Position numbers and translations under genes: made by a program
Notes under the pieces: model-generated
Seen by the model: the letters and a program-made list of their open reading frames with translations, nothing else
Databases searched by the model: none
What the model was told of the DNA's origin: nothing
Assembly (NCBI GenBank): GCA_016946835.1
Contig: JACVTC010000011.1
Location: 108,501 to 172,500 of the forward strand
Direction: 5' to 3'
DNA length: 64,000 bases
Origin: Neocallimastix lanati (nom. inval.)
Taxonomy: Eukaryota; Neocallimastigomycota; Neocallimastigomycetes; Neocallimastigales; Neocallimastigaceae
Part shown: positions 25,095-37,638 of the stretch, piece by piece
Layout of the letters: each line of letters opens with the position of its first letter
Position numbering within the stretch: position 1 is the first letter of the stretch

Positions 25095-25707
25095 GTACTT
25101 TAATACTTGTGAACAATTATTAGAAAATACTTTATTTGATCTTTTAGAAGCTGGCAATTTATTTAATAATTTCTGGTATGGAAATGACTTTGTTCCATCA
25201 ATGAAGATTTACAGTTGTTCTTTAAGAAAGCAAATCAATAATTCTGATATTTCATCTGAACTTAAATATAATCCAAGAATGAATTTTAATGAGGATGGAG
25301 AAAATTTTTATATTCATGCGGATTTACCAGGAATGACTAGAGATCAAATAAAAATCGAATTTAATGAAGAAGATCATTCTTTAATTATTTCAGGTGAAAG
25401 AAAATCACCATATGAAACTAATCAAAATGAAATTCTTTCTGAACAAACTAGTAATAATGAAAATACTAATGAAAATAATAATAATAAAAACTCACAAAAT
25501 AAAGAAAATAAAGAAAACAAAGAAAACAAAGATATAAAATTTCTTTTAAAAGAAATTAATTATGGTAAATTTTCAAAATCATTCATACTTCCTAAGGATA
25601 TTAATTTAGATAATATTCAAGCTAAAATTGAAAATGGATTATTAAAAATTATCATTCCTAAATTTAAATCACCAAAAAATGGAACTCGTACTATTGAAAT
25701 TCAATAA
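25093..25707 (+). CDS. Small heat-shock protein (HSP20/alpha-crystallin), copy 2
   Basis: This encodes exactly the same 204 residues as the gene at 21809: the same alpha-crystallin domain (about 60-190), Asn/Glu/Lys insertion (105-147) and C-terminal IEIQ. I find one synonymous difference in the coding sequence (Ile codon ATT versus ATC in KIEF, near 25354). Near-identity of the core with more divergent flanks indicates either very recent duplication or gene conversion. Two copies may simply raise dosage of this chaperone under stress. Confidence 0.95.
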
Positions 25708-27304
25708 AAATGTACTATTAAATTAATATATTTCAATTAAATTCTATTCTATATTCTATTTGAATATAAAGAAATATACTTTTTGAATTTTAATATAAAA
25801 AAATTCAAATCCATAAAGGATTATTTTCAAAATAGAAAAATGAAATATTATTTAATATATTATTAAATAAATATTATTTAGTTAATTCTTAATTATTAGT
25901 TATTATATAAATTCATTAAATATCATTTTATTACTATAAATATTATAAAGGTATTAATATCATATTTTTTTTGAATGTATTATTTAATAATATAATGATT
26001 ATTTCTAAAAATATATAAAAATATAAAAATAAAAATATAAAAAGAAAAAGAAAAAAAAAAAGAAAAAATAAAATAATATTCTTTTAAAATATTAAAAATA
26101 TTAAAGCTATCTAAATAAAAATTATAATTAAAAAAAATTTATTATTTACTTATTTATAGAAAAAAATACATATATATTTTAATCTAATTATAATATTTTT
26201 AATAGATGAAGTGTGTATAAAAATTTTCATTTACCAAAAATAATTTTATATCATTTTTTTTTTTTTTTTAAATAAATTACTATTAAATTAAAAATTGATA
26301 TTGTTATTTATTTATTTTAAGGTTTATAATAGTATAATTTCACTTTCATGTAATATGAAAATTAAAATTTTGTGTAACATATTTTCACATTAACATTATA
26401 TAACATATTTTTATTTTATTTTATTTTAATTAGTAATTTATTTGTTTTATTAATTTCATTATGAATTTTACTTCATTCAAAAAAATTTTTATTACTTATA
26501 CTATTTTTACTATTTTATTAATAAAAAATAGAGAATTGTTTAAATTTAAAAAAAGTTAATAATATATATGTTTAGCAATATATATAATAATATTAGAAAA
26601 ATATAGTTAAAGTATTTAGATGCCATTTAGTAAAAACCATAGCAAATAACTAGCTAATTTGATACTACTTTTGGATTATATTTAGATAGAAATAATAAGA
26701 TAGAATTCTTAAAAAAAAAATAATTATAAAGAATTTTTTGGAAAGTAATAGAATATTTATAAAGAATATTAAAGAAAGATGTAGAATTAAATTATACTAT
26801 TACTTTTTTTTTTTTTATTTATAATAAATTATATTTATTTTTAAAATAGAGTTTTTAATAAAAATATATATTTATATATAACATTCAAATAAAATACGTA
26901 TATATATATATTTTTTTATAAAGATTTCCATATTTATTATTTATATGAATAATTATTTCAATAAATATATATTTCATTTTTTAATTACAAATAAAACCAA
27001 TATATTTAATTGTAGCACAAAAATTATTGCTGATGTAGAATAATTTTTTTAAGAATAAAATAGAAAATATAAATTATACAATATTATTAATCATGCATCA
27101 TTAGTATTATAGATTTTTTTAATTTTTTAGAAATTCTATAATAATAATAATAATTTAATTATTAAATATTTAATTGCAATTATATATTATTTATTTTCGC
27201 CATTATATATTAACAATATTATATTATTGTAATAAAATTTCATATATATTTAATTATATAAATAAAAAATAATTACAGAATTAAATATTTAATAATTGAT
27301 TTTT

Positions 27305-27346
<42 letters not shown>

Positions 27347-29342
27347 ATAATATTTTTAAATAAACATTTGAATTAATAATATATATTTATATGAATTTTT
27401 TTTATGATTAATAGAAATATTTTTTTTTTAAACTAGGTATAAACTTTATTAATGTTTTATTAAAAAATACATGAAAGTAAAAATTGAAGAAATTTATACT
27501 GTACTATTATTAAATAATAGGAAAAACATATTAAAAAATAGTAATAAAATATTATTAATATATAGTAATATATATATATATATAAAAGAAATCTATATAC
27601 ATTAATAATTTTATATATATAATGTTTTTTTATTATTTTTATTATTATCTTATTCTAAAAATATAAATGAATTTAAGCATTCAGGATTATATGTTTAATA
27701 ATAATTAATTCAATCGTTAATAAAAACTTAAATCAAATTGTAAATTTAAGTGTAATAAGTGTTAAATATATATTATTACTCCAGAATTTTTTTTTTTTAT
27801 TTTAGTTTATTATATAAAAGTTTTATCTTATATATAAATATTAAATAATCAATAAGATAAAACAAATTTAAATTAATAATAACCATTAAAGGTAAGAAAA
27901 AAAAATTTGACATATTATTTTTAATTTATACACGGAAAAACTATATATATAATACTGAATATTAATAAAATATAACATAAATATATTGTTAAAATTTTAT
28001 TGGTTTTTTTTTTTAATTTATTATAAACATTTTTTCTTTGCTCTTCTTTGAATATAATTTTAAAATAATAATATTAATGATATATTAATTATTTTATTAT
28101 TATGTTATTTTATTATTATGCTATAAATGTTTATTAATTATTATCTATAAAAGTAAAATATATTTGAATTTGTAATATCTAAATTAATAATAAAGAATAT
28201 ATATATATATATGTAATATATACGAAAAAGTGGTTTTATTATAATCCAATGACATAATTATAGTTAATTAAAATGTTTTTTTTTTTTTTATTAAAACCAA
28301 TAATAAAAAAAAAAAAAAGGTGATAATAATTATAATGTTTAAAAAGATTATAATGGTTTTATATATTTATAATAATAAAGAATTTTTAATTATTAATATT
28401 AGTAATATCAATATTTTTCATTGTTACTTTTATTACCATATTTAGTAATTCTATATAATTATTATTAAACTACATTTATTATATATTAAAAAAGTCATTG
28501 CAAAAAACATTTAATAATATACATATATATTAACAACTTATTTGAATTTTATAAATTTTCAAAATCTAAATTTTATTTATATATTATACTATTAAAAATA
28601 AAAATGAAAATATTTTATAAAATTATTATTCATAATTATTCACAAATTTATTTGTATATACATTATAGACTAAATATTTTGTTTTCAATCTAATAAATAA
28701 TCATTAATATTAAATAAAATCTTTTTTATTGATTTCTTTTTTTTTTTTTTTTTTTATGGATTTAAATTTATTTAAACAATTATTATACAATTATTACAAA
28801 GATCTATTTTATTTTTCATTTAATAATAATTAAAATTCTTCTCTATATATTTTATTTTAAATGATATTATAAATATCTCTAAATATATAAAACGGTTTGA
28901 AATACCTTTTAATTTTTAATTTATAAACTAATTTTTAATTACATAATTCCGAACTTTTTTTTATTTAATTCAAAATAATAAATAGTATTTTGTGTTTATT
29001 GAACAAACCTCTAACAGGGATGGCTTATTTATTATATACATTTGATATTAATATACTTTTTCTCATACTTTTTTAAATGTTTTTTCCATTTATTATTATA
29101 TTATATAAATAAATATATTATAATTTATATTGTTAAGAACATGATGGAAATAATTATTAGAAGAAAAAAATAGAAAAAAAGTTTATTAATAAATGTTAAA
29201 TAATTATTAATAAGTACTTTTTATATTCAAATATTCAAATATAAAAAAGAAAAAATAAGACAATATAATATTACTAATTACAATATTAATAATATATTGT
29301 TTTAAGATAAATAATTATTACATGTTATATTTTTAATTTTAG
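25708..29342. other. AT-rich intergenic DNA
   Basis: The first 1.1 kb belongs to the duplicated segment. The rest has no supported gene; it contains poly-T (27308-27339), TA runs and a roughly 25-bp fragment of mixed composition near 29003-29028 (CCTCTAACAGGGATGGCT) that may be a mobile-element scrap. Confidence 0.6.
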
Positions 29343-29350
29343 TATAAATA
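29343..29350 (+). promoter_or_regulatory. TATA box of HSP20 gene 3
   Basis: TATAAATA lies 232 bp upstream of the start codon, matching the arrangement in the two duplicated HSP20 genes. A long poly-T/CTTT tract follows it. Confidence 0.5.
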
Positions 29351-29361
29351 CTTCATTATTC

Positions 29362-29409
<48 letters not shown>

Positions 29410-29574
29410 CATTAATAAAATAAATTAAACAAAATTTATTATATAATTAACTCTCATAATAAATAAAACATAATAGTATAATAAAAAAATTTAAGCTATT
29501 CAAAAAAAAAAAAAAAAAATTATAACATAATTTTACATTTATATATTTTTTTAAAAAAAAATAAATATTTAAAA

Positions 29575-30204
29575 ATGTATTTTAATCCTTTGGAACAATT
29601 TATTGAAAATTCTTTATTTGATCTTGTAGATGGAAAGTTCTTAAATAATTTTTGGTGTGGTGATGACTTTGTTCCATTAGCAAACTTTTTTGATTATTTT
29701 GATGGAAAACAGCCTTCCAATTCATCATCATCATGTTCATGTTCATGTTTTAATCCAAGAATAAATATTACTGAAGATATTAATAATTATTATATCCATG
29801 TAGATTTGCCTGGAATGACTAAGGATCAAGTTAAAATGGAATTCAATGAAGAAAAAAGAATTTTAACCATCGCTGGAGAAAGAAAATCACCTTATGATTC
29901 CAATCAAGATGAAACTCTTCCTGATCATGCTAGTACAAGTGAAAATGCCACTAGTAGTAGTAGTAGTAGTAGTAGTAGTAATAATAATAATGAAACTACT
30001 GAAAGTTCTAAAAATGAAGAAAAAAATGAAATGAAATTTGTTTTAAGAGAAAGCAGATATGGTAAATTTTCAAGAACATTCCCAATTCCAAAAAACTGTA
30101 ATCTCAATAATATTAAAGCTAAAATGGAAAATGGATTATTAGAAATTGTTATATGTAAAAATGAATTTCCAAAAAATGAAATTCATACTATTCAAATTCA
30201 ATAA
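29575..30204 (+). CDS. Small heat-shock protein (HSP20/alpha-crystallin), divergent paralogue
   Basis: This 209-aa paralogue of the two HSP20 copies shares the MYFN start, the EQFIENSLFDLVDG N-terminal helix and the alpha-crystallin domain (about 60-195): HVDLPGMTKDQVKMEF, ILTIAGERKSPY, GKFSRTFPIP and AKMENGLLEIVI. The C-terminal IxI motif is IQIQ. The insertion in the domain is at the same place but is Ser-rich (a run of eight Ser followed by Asn) rather than Asn/Lys-rich. A Ser/Cys run (SSSSCSCSC, 50-58) just before the domain is distinctive and could respond to redox state or metal; that is inference. Expected role is the same holdase activity. No introns. Confidence 0.95.
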   Translation: MYFNPLEQFIENSLFDLVDGKFLNNFWCGDDFVPLANFFDYFDGKQPSNSSSSCSCSCFNPRINITEDINNYYIHVDLPGMTKDQVKMEFNEEKRILTIAGERKSPYDSNQDETLPDHASTSENATSSSSSSSSSNNNNETTESSKNEEKNEMKFVLRESRYGKFSRTFPIPKNCNLNNIKAKMENGLLEIVICKNEFPKNEIHTIQIQ

Positions 30205-30262
30205 ATGATTTTTTATTTTTATTTTTAAATTATAACAATATTAGTTATATATATATAAAAAT

Positions 30263-30300
<38 letters not shown>

Positions 30301-30399
30301 ATTGAAAAAAAATTAATAAAAAAATTGAATATGAAAAAAAAAAAAAAAAAAAAAAATAAAAAAAATCAATAAAAAAATGAAAAATTACAAAGAAGTAAA

Positions 30400-30452
<53 letters not shown>

Positions 30453-31067
30453 TTTCATTATTAATAATTAGTTTTCTTTAATTAAATCTTCTTTTTCAAA
30501 AAAATAAAATAAAAAAATTTTTTCAAATAATAATATTACTATTATCTTTTTAAATATATTAAAAATAATATTTATATATATATTAGTTCAAACGAAATTA
30601 AAAATAATTAAATGAAAATATTGTAAAAAATTTTAAAAAAAATTAAAATTACATAATAAAATATTAAAAAGTTTTCTAAAAGCAAAATTATATTAGTTAC
30701 TAACATATTTTATATAGAGTTATAATCTTTTATATTGATTTTTTTTTTTATTTATTATAAAATTAAATTTGGTTAATACTATTAGGATTACTGTAAATGA
30801 ATAAATAATAAAAATTTATTAGATCTAAAGTATATTATATAAATATTTGTATTTATTATTAATTAGTATTTTTATGAATGGGTAAATCTATTATTTCATA
30901 TATTTTATTAATAATATATAAAAAAATATTCAATATATAATTCAATATAATTAATATATTAACATAGATGACATATATAAAATAACTGATACTAATATTA
31001 TCAGCATTTTATGAATTATTTCTAATAATTAATGATCTTTACTTTTAATTTATGATAAAATAAAAAT

Positions 31068-31100
<33 letters not shown>

Positions 31101-31588
31101 TTATTCTTTTAATAATAATAATAAAAAAAAAATAAATAAATTATATATAAATATATATATATATATTATACTAATTAATCTTTATAATTATAATTTCTTA
31201 TTAAAATATAATAAACTAATATGAAATGAAATTCTTTTTTTTTTTTTTTCAATTAATATTACCAAAATATTTAAAAAAAATGTTTAAACCAAATTGTATA
31301 TAATTATTATAAATAATTGCTAATATGGATAAATTCAATAATTTTTGTATATCTTTTATTTGAATTCAATTTCATATTTATAGAATAAAAATACAAATAT
31401 ATAATGTTTAAAAAATATTATTATTTTAAATTAATAATTCTAAATAAATACTAATAATAAATAGAATGATTAAATTAATAATTATTTATATTAATTGTTT
31501 AATAAATTTTTAACATATTTAATTTTTTTTTTTTTTTTATATTAGAAATATAGTAATACAAAATACAATTAGGGAATCAAAAAATGAG
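30205..31588. other. AT-rich intergenic DNA
   Basis: No gene. Poly-A tracts at about 30266-30298 and 30335-30357, an (ATA)n run at about 30402-30449, and poly-T at 31070-31096. Confidence 0.7.
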
Positions 31589-32880
31589 ATGACCTTTGGA
31601 ATTAGTACATGCTCTATACTTCTTACTAAACCAAAGAACTTTATACCTTTAAGGTATTATAAAAATCCTAAATTTAAACTTGGTATGAACCATCTATCAA
31701 GCACAAATCAATATACAACATACTTTAGAATACTTTTCAATAAATCATTGAATTTAGAGTCTATTATTGCTAAGATGAACAGTAAAATAAATTATACGAA
31801 TAACTCTTTCTTTATATTTTTATATAATAAAAACTTACCTTTCTACTTTAAACTTGTATTCTAGTTTCCTTTGTCTTTAGTTCAGTTCTTTATTATGCAC
31901 CTTTACTTTAATCTTATAAAAAGAACACTGAAAAAGCTCAAATTACTTTTAATTGAGGTTTGTTTTTGAGTTTTGGGCTTAAAAAATAAGGCTTCTAAAA
32001 CCACTTTTTATATGTTTAAGGAACTATTTAAACCTCACATAGCTAATTTTTATGCAAAGGCGATGATTCGATACTTTAAAAAAAGTGAAAAAAAGTCTTC
32101 TTGTATTATTTCACATTTCGTCAAAAATATATCAATACTTTCATATTATTTATGGATAAAAAAAAACATGTAGATTAACAATACACAAAAATAATAATAA
32201 ATATTGTGGAGAAATATGGAAGTTTTACTGGGAAAATATTCATTATACAAGTACTCCTGGGATTAGATCAATTAAAAATAAGAAGTCTAAATTTGATTTT
32301 AAGAAATTTATATAACATCTATCCCTAAACTATTCACATTTTTCATTGGAATTTTTTTTTATTTTTTTTTTATTTTATTTTATTTTATTTTATTTTTTTT
32401 TTGGATTGGACTAATTAAATGCGGATTCAAATTTGATGCGAAACCTTATGTAAAAAGGAAACTTGTATCAGAAGATTGCCTAGCATGCCAACATGTTATC
32501 CTTGTTATGGTGAAGGCAATGACATTCCTAGTTTTATATATTTTTATATCTTATGTTTGAAGAATTTAGGCAAAAGCTCATTAAATATGTTGATGAAATT
32601 TTTATTAATCTTTTTCTGATTGTTCATGAGAAATTATTGAACATTCCTAATGACAAAGAGGAAGATTTTAATGATTATATTATTTTTGGGAACAATGTCT
32701 CTTTCTTGGCAAAAATTCAGCACATGAAATCTTAAATATCGGTTCGGGGAAAGAAATCGTTTTATTAATAATATCTTTCAATTAAGATCAGGCAAGGAAA
32801 AAATTTTAATACAGATTTGAATGATGATTTTTATCCACATGGAGTTATCATCTTTTATTGGAAAAAGTTTAAGTCCATTT
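31589..32880 (+). pseudogene. Decayed protein-coding remnant, family unknown
   Basis: Composition changes from intergenic AT to a coding-like pattern with broken frames. Readable pieces include 31589-31864 (ISTCSILLTKPKNF, YKNPKFKLGMNHLSSTNQ), 31973-32173 (KASKTTFYMFKELFKPHIAN), about 32488-32560 (MPTCYPCYGEGNDIP in another frame) and 32553-32735 (KLIKYVDEIFINLFLIVHEK). A block near 32814-32860 reads DLNDDFYPHGVII and recurs at about 20985-21030. A TTTTA microsatellite interrupts at about 32350-32402. Multiple stops and frame changes rule out a functional gene. A transposon-borne or multicopy family gene is likely, but I recognise no domain. Confidence 0.5.
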
Positions 32881-35236
32881 CGTCCTTGAAACACATAATG
32901 TAGTTTTTTAATATTAATGAAAAAAATTTTATGTATTATATTTTCATGTATTTTTTTTTTTTTTTTTTTTTTATTTTAATAAATATATTATTAAATAAAG
33001 TTTATTAGTATATAAAAAAAAAATACAAAATAAAATTATATAATAAGAAAAAAATAAAATTTAGAATTTTCCATAACAACTAAAAACAAACAATTTATGG
33101 ATAAAATGATTATTTCGTTTTTCGAATTTTAAAAAATTAGCACAATCAAGTAATTATAAAGTACAAAATAAAATGTTGATATTTACAAATATACATATAT
33201 TTAATTAATACCTAATATATCAATGCATAATCAATATCTACTTTACTCAAATTTTTTGTTTTGTTATTTTTACCATAATTATTTCTACTGAATAACACAG
33301 AAATGGGCTAAAAGGAAACATAATATAAAAGAAGAACTTCACCCAAATAATAATTTAATGTTAAAATAAATAAATAAATAAATAAAATTATATATAATAA
33401 TAACAACAACAACAACAACAACAATAATAATAATAATAAAAAGAAGCAAAATAAAATAAAATGGCAATTAAATCATTCCTACATTAATTTATATATATGT
33501 AACTGCAACTCTATTTTAAAAAATAATTAATAATTAAAATAACATATTTATATATAATTTAATAATAATAATAATTAAAAATTATGTTATAAAACTCATA
33601 AAAGTAATATATTAAAGTGTATATTTACTATAATAAAAATAATTCTTTCTAAATAAACAATAAATAGTAAAGTACTTTTTTTTAATTCAATTCTATATAA
33701 TTAGAAATGACTTTAGTTTTAATAGATAAATATTTCTGAATATATTATTATTAACAATTATTTTTTTTGTCGATATTATTATGATAAAAAAAAAATAAAT
33801 AAATAAACTAATAAATAAAAAAACATATTATCTATATAAATATAAATGTATTAATTTTATTAAATGCTTTAGATGATATTTAAATATTAATGTAATTTTG
33901 TGTATTTTTAATATTCTTTTATTATTAATGTTGTTGTTATAATATTATTTATATTATAATTATTTATATTATATGAAAGACTTTCAATATCACCTTATTT
34001 TATTTTTTTTTTATTTAATTAATAAAGCATATCTATTAAATTATTCATCTAAATGGACTTTAATATATTCAATAAAGGTATTTCTTTTTTAATCTAAATA
34101 AAAAAAAATTATATTATATAGATAGGAACCATTTTAGTGTAAATATAATAAAATATATTTTTTATAATATAATATTGATGCTATAATATAAAAAAATCAT
34201 TGAAAATAGATATGTCATCAGAATGATTTGGTTTATTTTATTAACTAAAATTTAAAAAAAAAAAATACATATATATATATATAATTAATTTTATACAATG
34301 GATTAATCACTTGAACAAATTTGTTCATTATTAATAATTAAAATTTTATTGGTCACCAAAAAAAAAAAAAATTATTTAATTATTAAATTATTATTAATTA
34401 TTAATTATTATTGGCTAAATAATTAATAATAGTCTTCCATATTTATTTATCTATTTATTTATTTATTTATCTATTTACTTATTTACTTATTTATTTATTT
34501 ATTTTTATTTATCTATTTATTTATTTATCAAAACATAAATAGTTAAATTAATTTTTTTTTTTTTAAAAAATTTTTTTTTTTTAAAATAAATATATTTAAT
34601 CAAATTAAATAATATATTATTGCATATATTAAATCATAATAATTAATTAAAAAAAAAAATAAATGAATAAAATAAAAAATACTGAAATTTGATTTTCATT
34701 GATAAAAGATCAATTAAATAACATATAAAGTAATATTAAAAAATACTTTTTTTTTATTTTAAATATTAAATATTTTAGAAAAAATATACCATATTATACG
34801 TTATTCATAATCATTATTCATATATTCTTTTAATAATATAACTTTATTATTATCAGTTGTAAAAATGTATAAATATAATAAATGTGAATCTTTTTTTTTT
34901 TTTTAAAAAAAAATATATACATATATTTATATATATTATATTCAGATTTTTTAAATTTTAAACTTTTTTATTACATTAAAATATAAAAATTTTTAATTTT
35001 GTATAGAACAATTATTAATTTTAATTTTATATAATTTCAGGATACCATATTACTACTGTATAGCTATTATTAATATTTATTTTAAAATTTTTTTTATTTA
35101 GTCCCTAAAAAAAGGATACAAATTTGTTTAAAAAAAATCTCAAGAAGCAGAAAAAAATAAAAATAAAAAAACTACTAATAGAATATTTTTTATTTTTGTT
35201 GGAGTTAAACTATATAGATATAAAGAAATTCTCATA
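32881..35236. other. AT-rich intergenic DNA
   Basis: No gene supported. Contains short ACA/ATA microsatellite (33404-33439), TTTA/CTTA repeats (34441-34530) and the promoter region of the gene at 35237. Confidence 0.65.
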
Positions 35237-36169
35237 ATGACAGAGGAAAATATTTTAAATAGATTCTCAGAAAATACAGGAACATGTTATGGAAAAAACT
35301 TTAAAAATGTACCATATGGTTTCTTTAGTCAATTTCAAGATTCATTTTTCTATGCAAATGTAATACAATTTATAGTTGTTACTTTCTTATATTTAAATGT
35401 AGGTAATGGTAAATATTGGCATCTCTTATTAATTGCATCATTAGCTGGTTTTCTTGGTGGTTTATTGGAAAATGGAACAGTAGCATTTATTTGTCAAAGT
35501 GGTAATAAAAATGAATATTCATTGGTTATTCCTTTCATTATAGATGAAATATTTTGGACAACCTGTCAATATTCTGTACCTTTTTTAAATTTAATTAAAA
35601 TGAAGGCTTTCGCAAAGGGAAAACTTGCAAATATTGCAAGATACAGTATTATTGGATTATTTATTCCTTATTTATTCTTTAGGCTTTTCATTGGATATGA
35701 AAGAATGATAAAAGGTTATTTAGTAGATGAAAAAATCAGTTCTCTTCATGGCTACGCTTTTGGAGTTTTAGCTATTGCTGATTTTATCTGTACTTTGTCA
35801 ATTCTTTATTTTGTAAAAAAACATAATAGTGAATTGACCTACAGTACATCTAATATATCTGATTATATTAAAAATTCAGGTTATACAACTTTAATTGCAG
35901 TTGATATTGTTGGTTTCTGCCTTTCTATTTTTGATATTATCACAAATTCAGGAATAATTGATGATTATATACCATCAACAATCACAATTCCATTTCAGTG
36001 TTTAATGTCAAATTTTATATTGATTTTAGCTGTGGATGCTTTGATTTTTAAATATAGTGGAAGTAATTCTAATGTAAATAGTCATTCATACAATTATAAA
36101 AACAATACTAAAAATTTAAATGAAGAAACAATTTCAAATACTTCTAATAGTATTGTTGTGTATTGCTAA
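35237..36169 (+). CDS. Seven-pass membrane protein of unknown function
   Basis: The 310-aa intronless product has seven hydrophobic segments, at about residues 38-56, 61-86, 96-116, 134-153, 172-193, 216-238 and 247-271. A short N-terminal region contains one Cys (17), and a polar Ser/Asn-rich tail (274-310) ends in VVYC. Topology and size are those of a GPCR-like receptor, but I see none of the signature motifs of a named receptor class and no opsin retinal-binding Lys in the last helix. Conserved-looking features are LAGFLGGLLENG in segment 2 and the charged DEIFW in segment 3. It probably acts in the plasma membrane or endomembranes. Neighbours give no functional hint. A transporter-like or lineage-specific integral membrane family is the main alternative. 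Confidence 0.8.
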   Translation: MTEENILNRFSENTGTCYGKNFKNVPYGFFSQFQDSFFYANVIQFIVVTFLYLNVGNGKYWHLLLIASLAGFLGGLLENGTVAFICQSGNKNEYSLVIPFIIDEIFWTTCQYSVPFLNLIKMKAFAKGKLANIARYSIIGLFIPYLFFRLFIGYERMIKGYLVDEKISSLHGYAFGVLAIADFICTLSILYFVKKHNSELTYSTSNISDYIKNSGYTTLIAVDIVGFCLSIFDIITNSGIIDDYIPSTITIPFQCLMSNFILILAVDALIFKYSGSNSNVNSHSYNYKNNTKNLNEETISNTSNSIVVYC

Positions 36170-37638
36170 TTTTGATATCAATATATATATATATATGCAT
36201 AGTTTCATTAATTTGTTAATGAAAAAGAATAAAATTAATTAAGATTAATAGAATAAAAATAATAATTATATATTATTATTTTTATTATATAGTAATATAT
36301 AATATTACTATTAAAAAAAAAAAAAAAAAAAAGAAAAAAGTAAATTAAGTAGTTTTATAAATTATTATAAATATACAAATAATAAATAGATAGAGATAAG
36401 AAATTTCATATTAATAGAATAAATAAGCATATTTAACATTATTTTTTACCATTAGCAAATAAAATATTCTAATAATTCGTTTTACAATTAGACTTTTTAT
36501 TATTTTAAAAAACAAAATTTAATATAATGTAATTCAAATAAAATTTAATGTATTTTTTTTTTCTTTATAAATATTTATTTAATTATAAAAAGAACTTATG
36601 AATTCATCAATTTGTTAAGTTTAGATGTTATAAAAGATGTGGTAATTTTTTTTTTTATCCATAATCTAAATTGTTTAATAAATAATTGAAGTAAATAAAA
36701 TTATTTTAAAAAAATAATTGTTTTTACATAATATTAAGTAAATAAATTCATATAATTTATTTATTTTATGTACTGATTAAAGTTTTTCATATGACTATTT
36801 CAAGAGTTTTATAATTATATATGCATATATAAACTCATATATACTTTCCTTTTAAAGAAACATTCTTTTAGCAAGTAAAAAGAATAAAATTAAAAAAAAA
36901 AAATAATAATAATAAAAAATAAAAAATAAAAATAAAAAAAACGTGTTTTTTTTTATTTTTTTCAAAATATGAAAATATTTATAATTAAAGTTTAAAAAAA
37001 TTATAAAAATAAAATAAATAAAATAAAAAAAAAAAATAAAAAAAAAAATATAAAAAAATAAAATAAATAAAAAAGGATAATATTTCAAAATTTTTAATTT
37101 GTATATAAATATAAAACTTTATTTATATCTTTGAAAAAAACAAGGAAGGAATATAAATTTTCATTGTTTTCAAAATTTATCAAGATTTTAAATTTTTAAG
37201 ACCAAATGGTCTATAAACCGTTAAGGTAGATTGTTTAGTATATAATTTAAATTTTTAAAATATATACACTAATTTCTATATGGATTAATGTAAAAAAATA
37301 TATATAATTTAGTATTTTATATTGTTTATGTAATTTATTTCATTATTGTAGTTAAGTAATGTATTTCTAATGGTTTTTACATATATATATATATTATCCT
37401 TGCCACCTTTAACATGATCAAATTTTTTATTTTTTTTTATTAGCTTTTATTTTTATTTTATTTTATTTTATTTTATTTTATTTTATTTTATTTTATTTTT
37501 TAATTTTATTTACATTTATTTGCTATGAAATTATTAATTTTATTAAATTGTTAATTTTCTTTTATTAATATGTATTAATAAATAATACTTAATTAATAAA
37601 AATTAATACTTTTATTTAAATTTTATCATAGATTTTGT
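36170..37638. other. AT-rich intergenic DNA
   Basis: No gene supported. Poly-A near 36313-36332, an A-rich stretch at 36890-37075 whose antisense reading is purely low-complexity, and a (TTTTA)n run at about 37449-37500. Confidence 0.7.

Larger units (their letters stand above)
24425..26835 (+). repeat. Duplicated HSP20 segment, copy 2
   Basis: Counterpart of about 21224-23480, roughly 3.28 kb downstream gene to gene. It differs by small indels, including extra sequence near 26150-26200, and by scattered substitutions outside the core. Confidence 0.85.

Noticed and set aside
21087-26720. TAGAATTCTT motifs near the HSP20 genes as heat-shock elements
   Set aside because: GAATTC lacks the two-base spacing between GAA and TTC required by the heat-shock-factor pattern.
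29925-30107. Leu-rich minus-strand frame opposite the third HSP20 gene
   Set aside because: Antisense of the poly-Ser (AGT) insertion.
36852-37088. 78-codon Phe/Tyr-rich minus-strand frame
   Set aside because: Antisense reading of an A-rich low-complexity tract.
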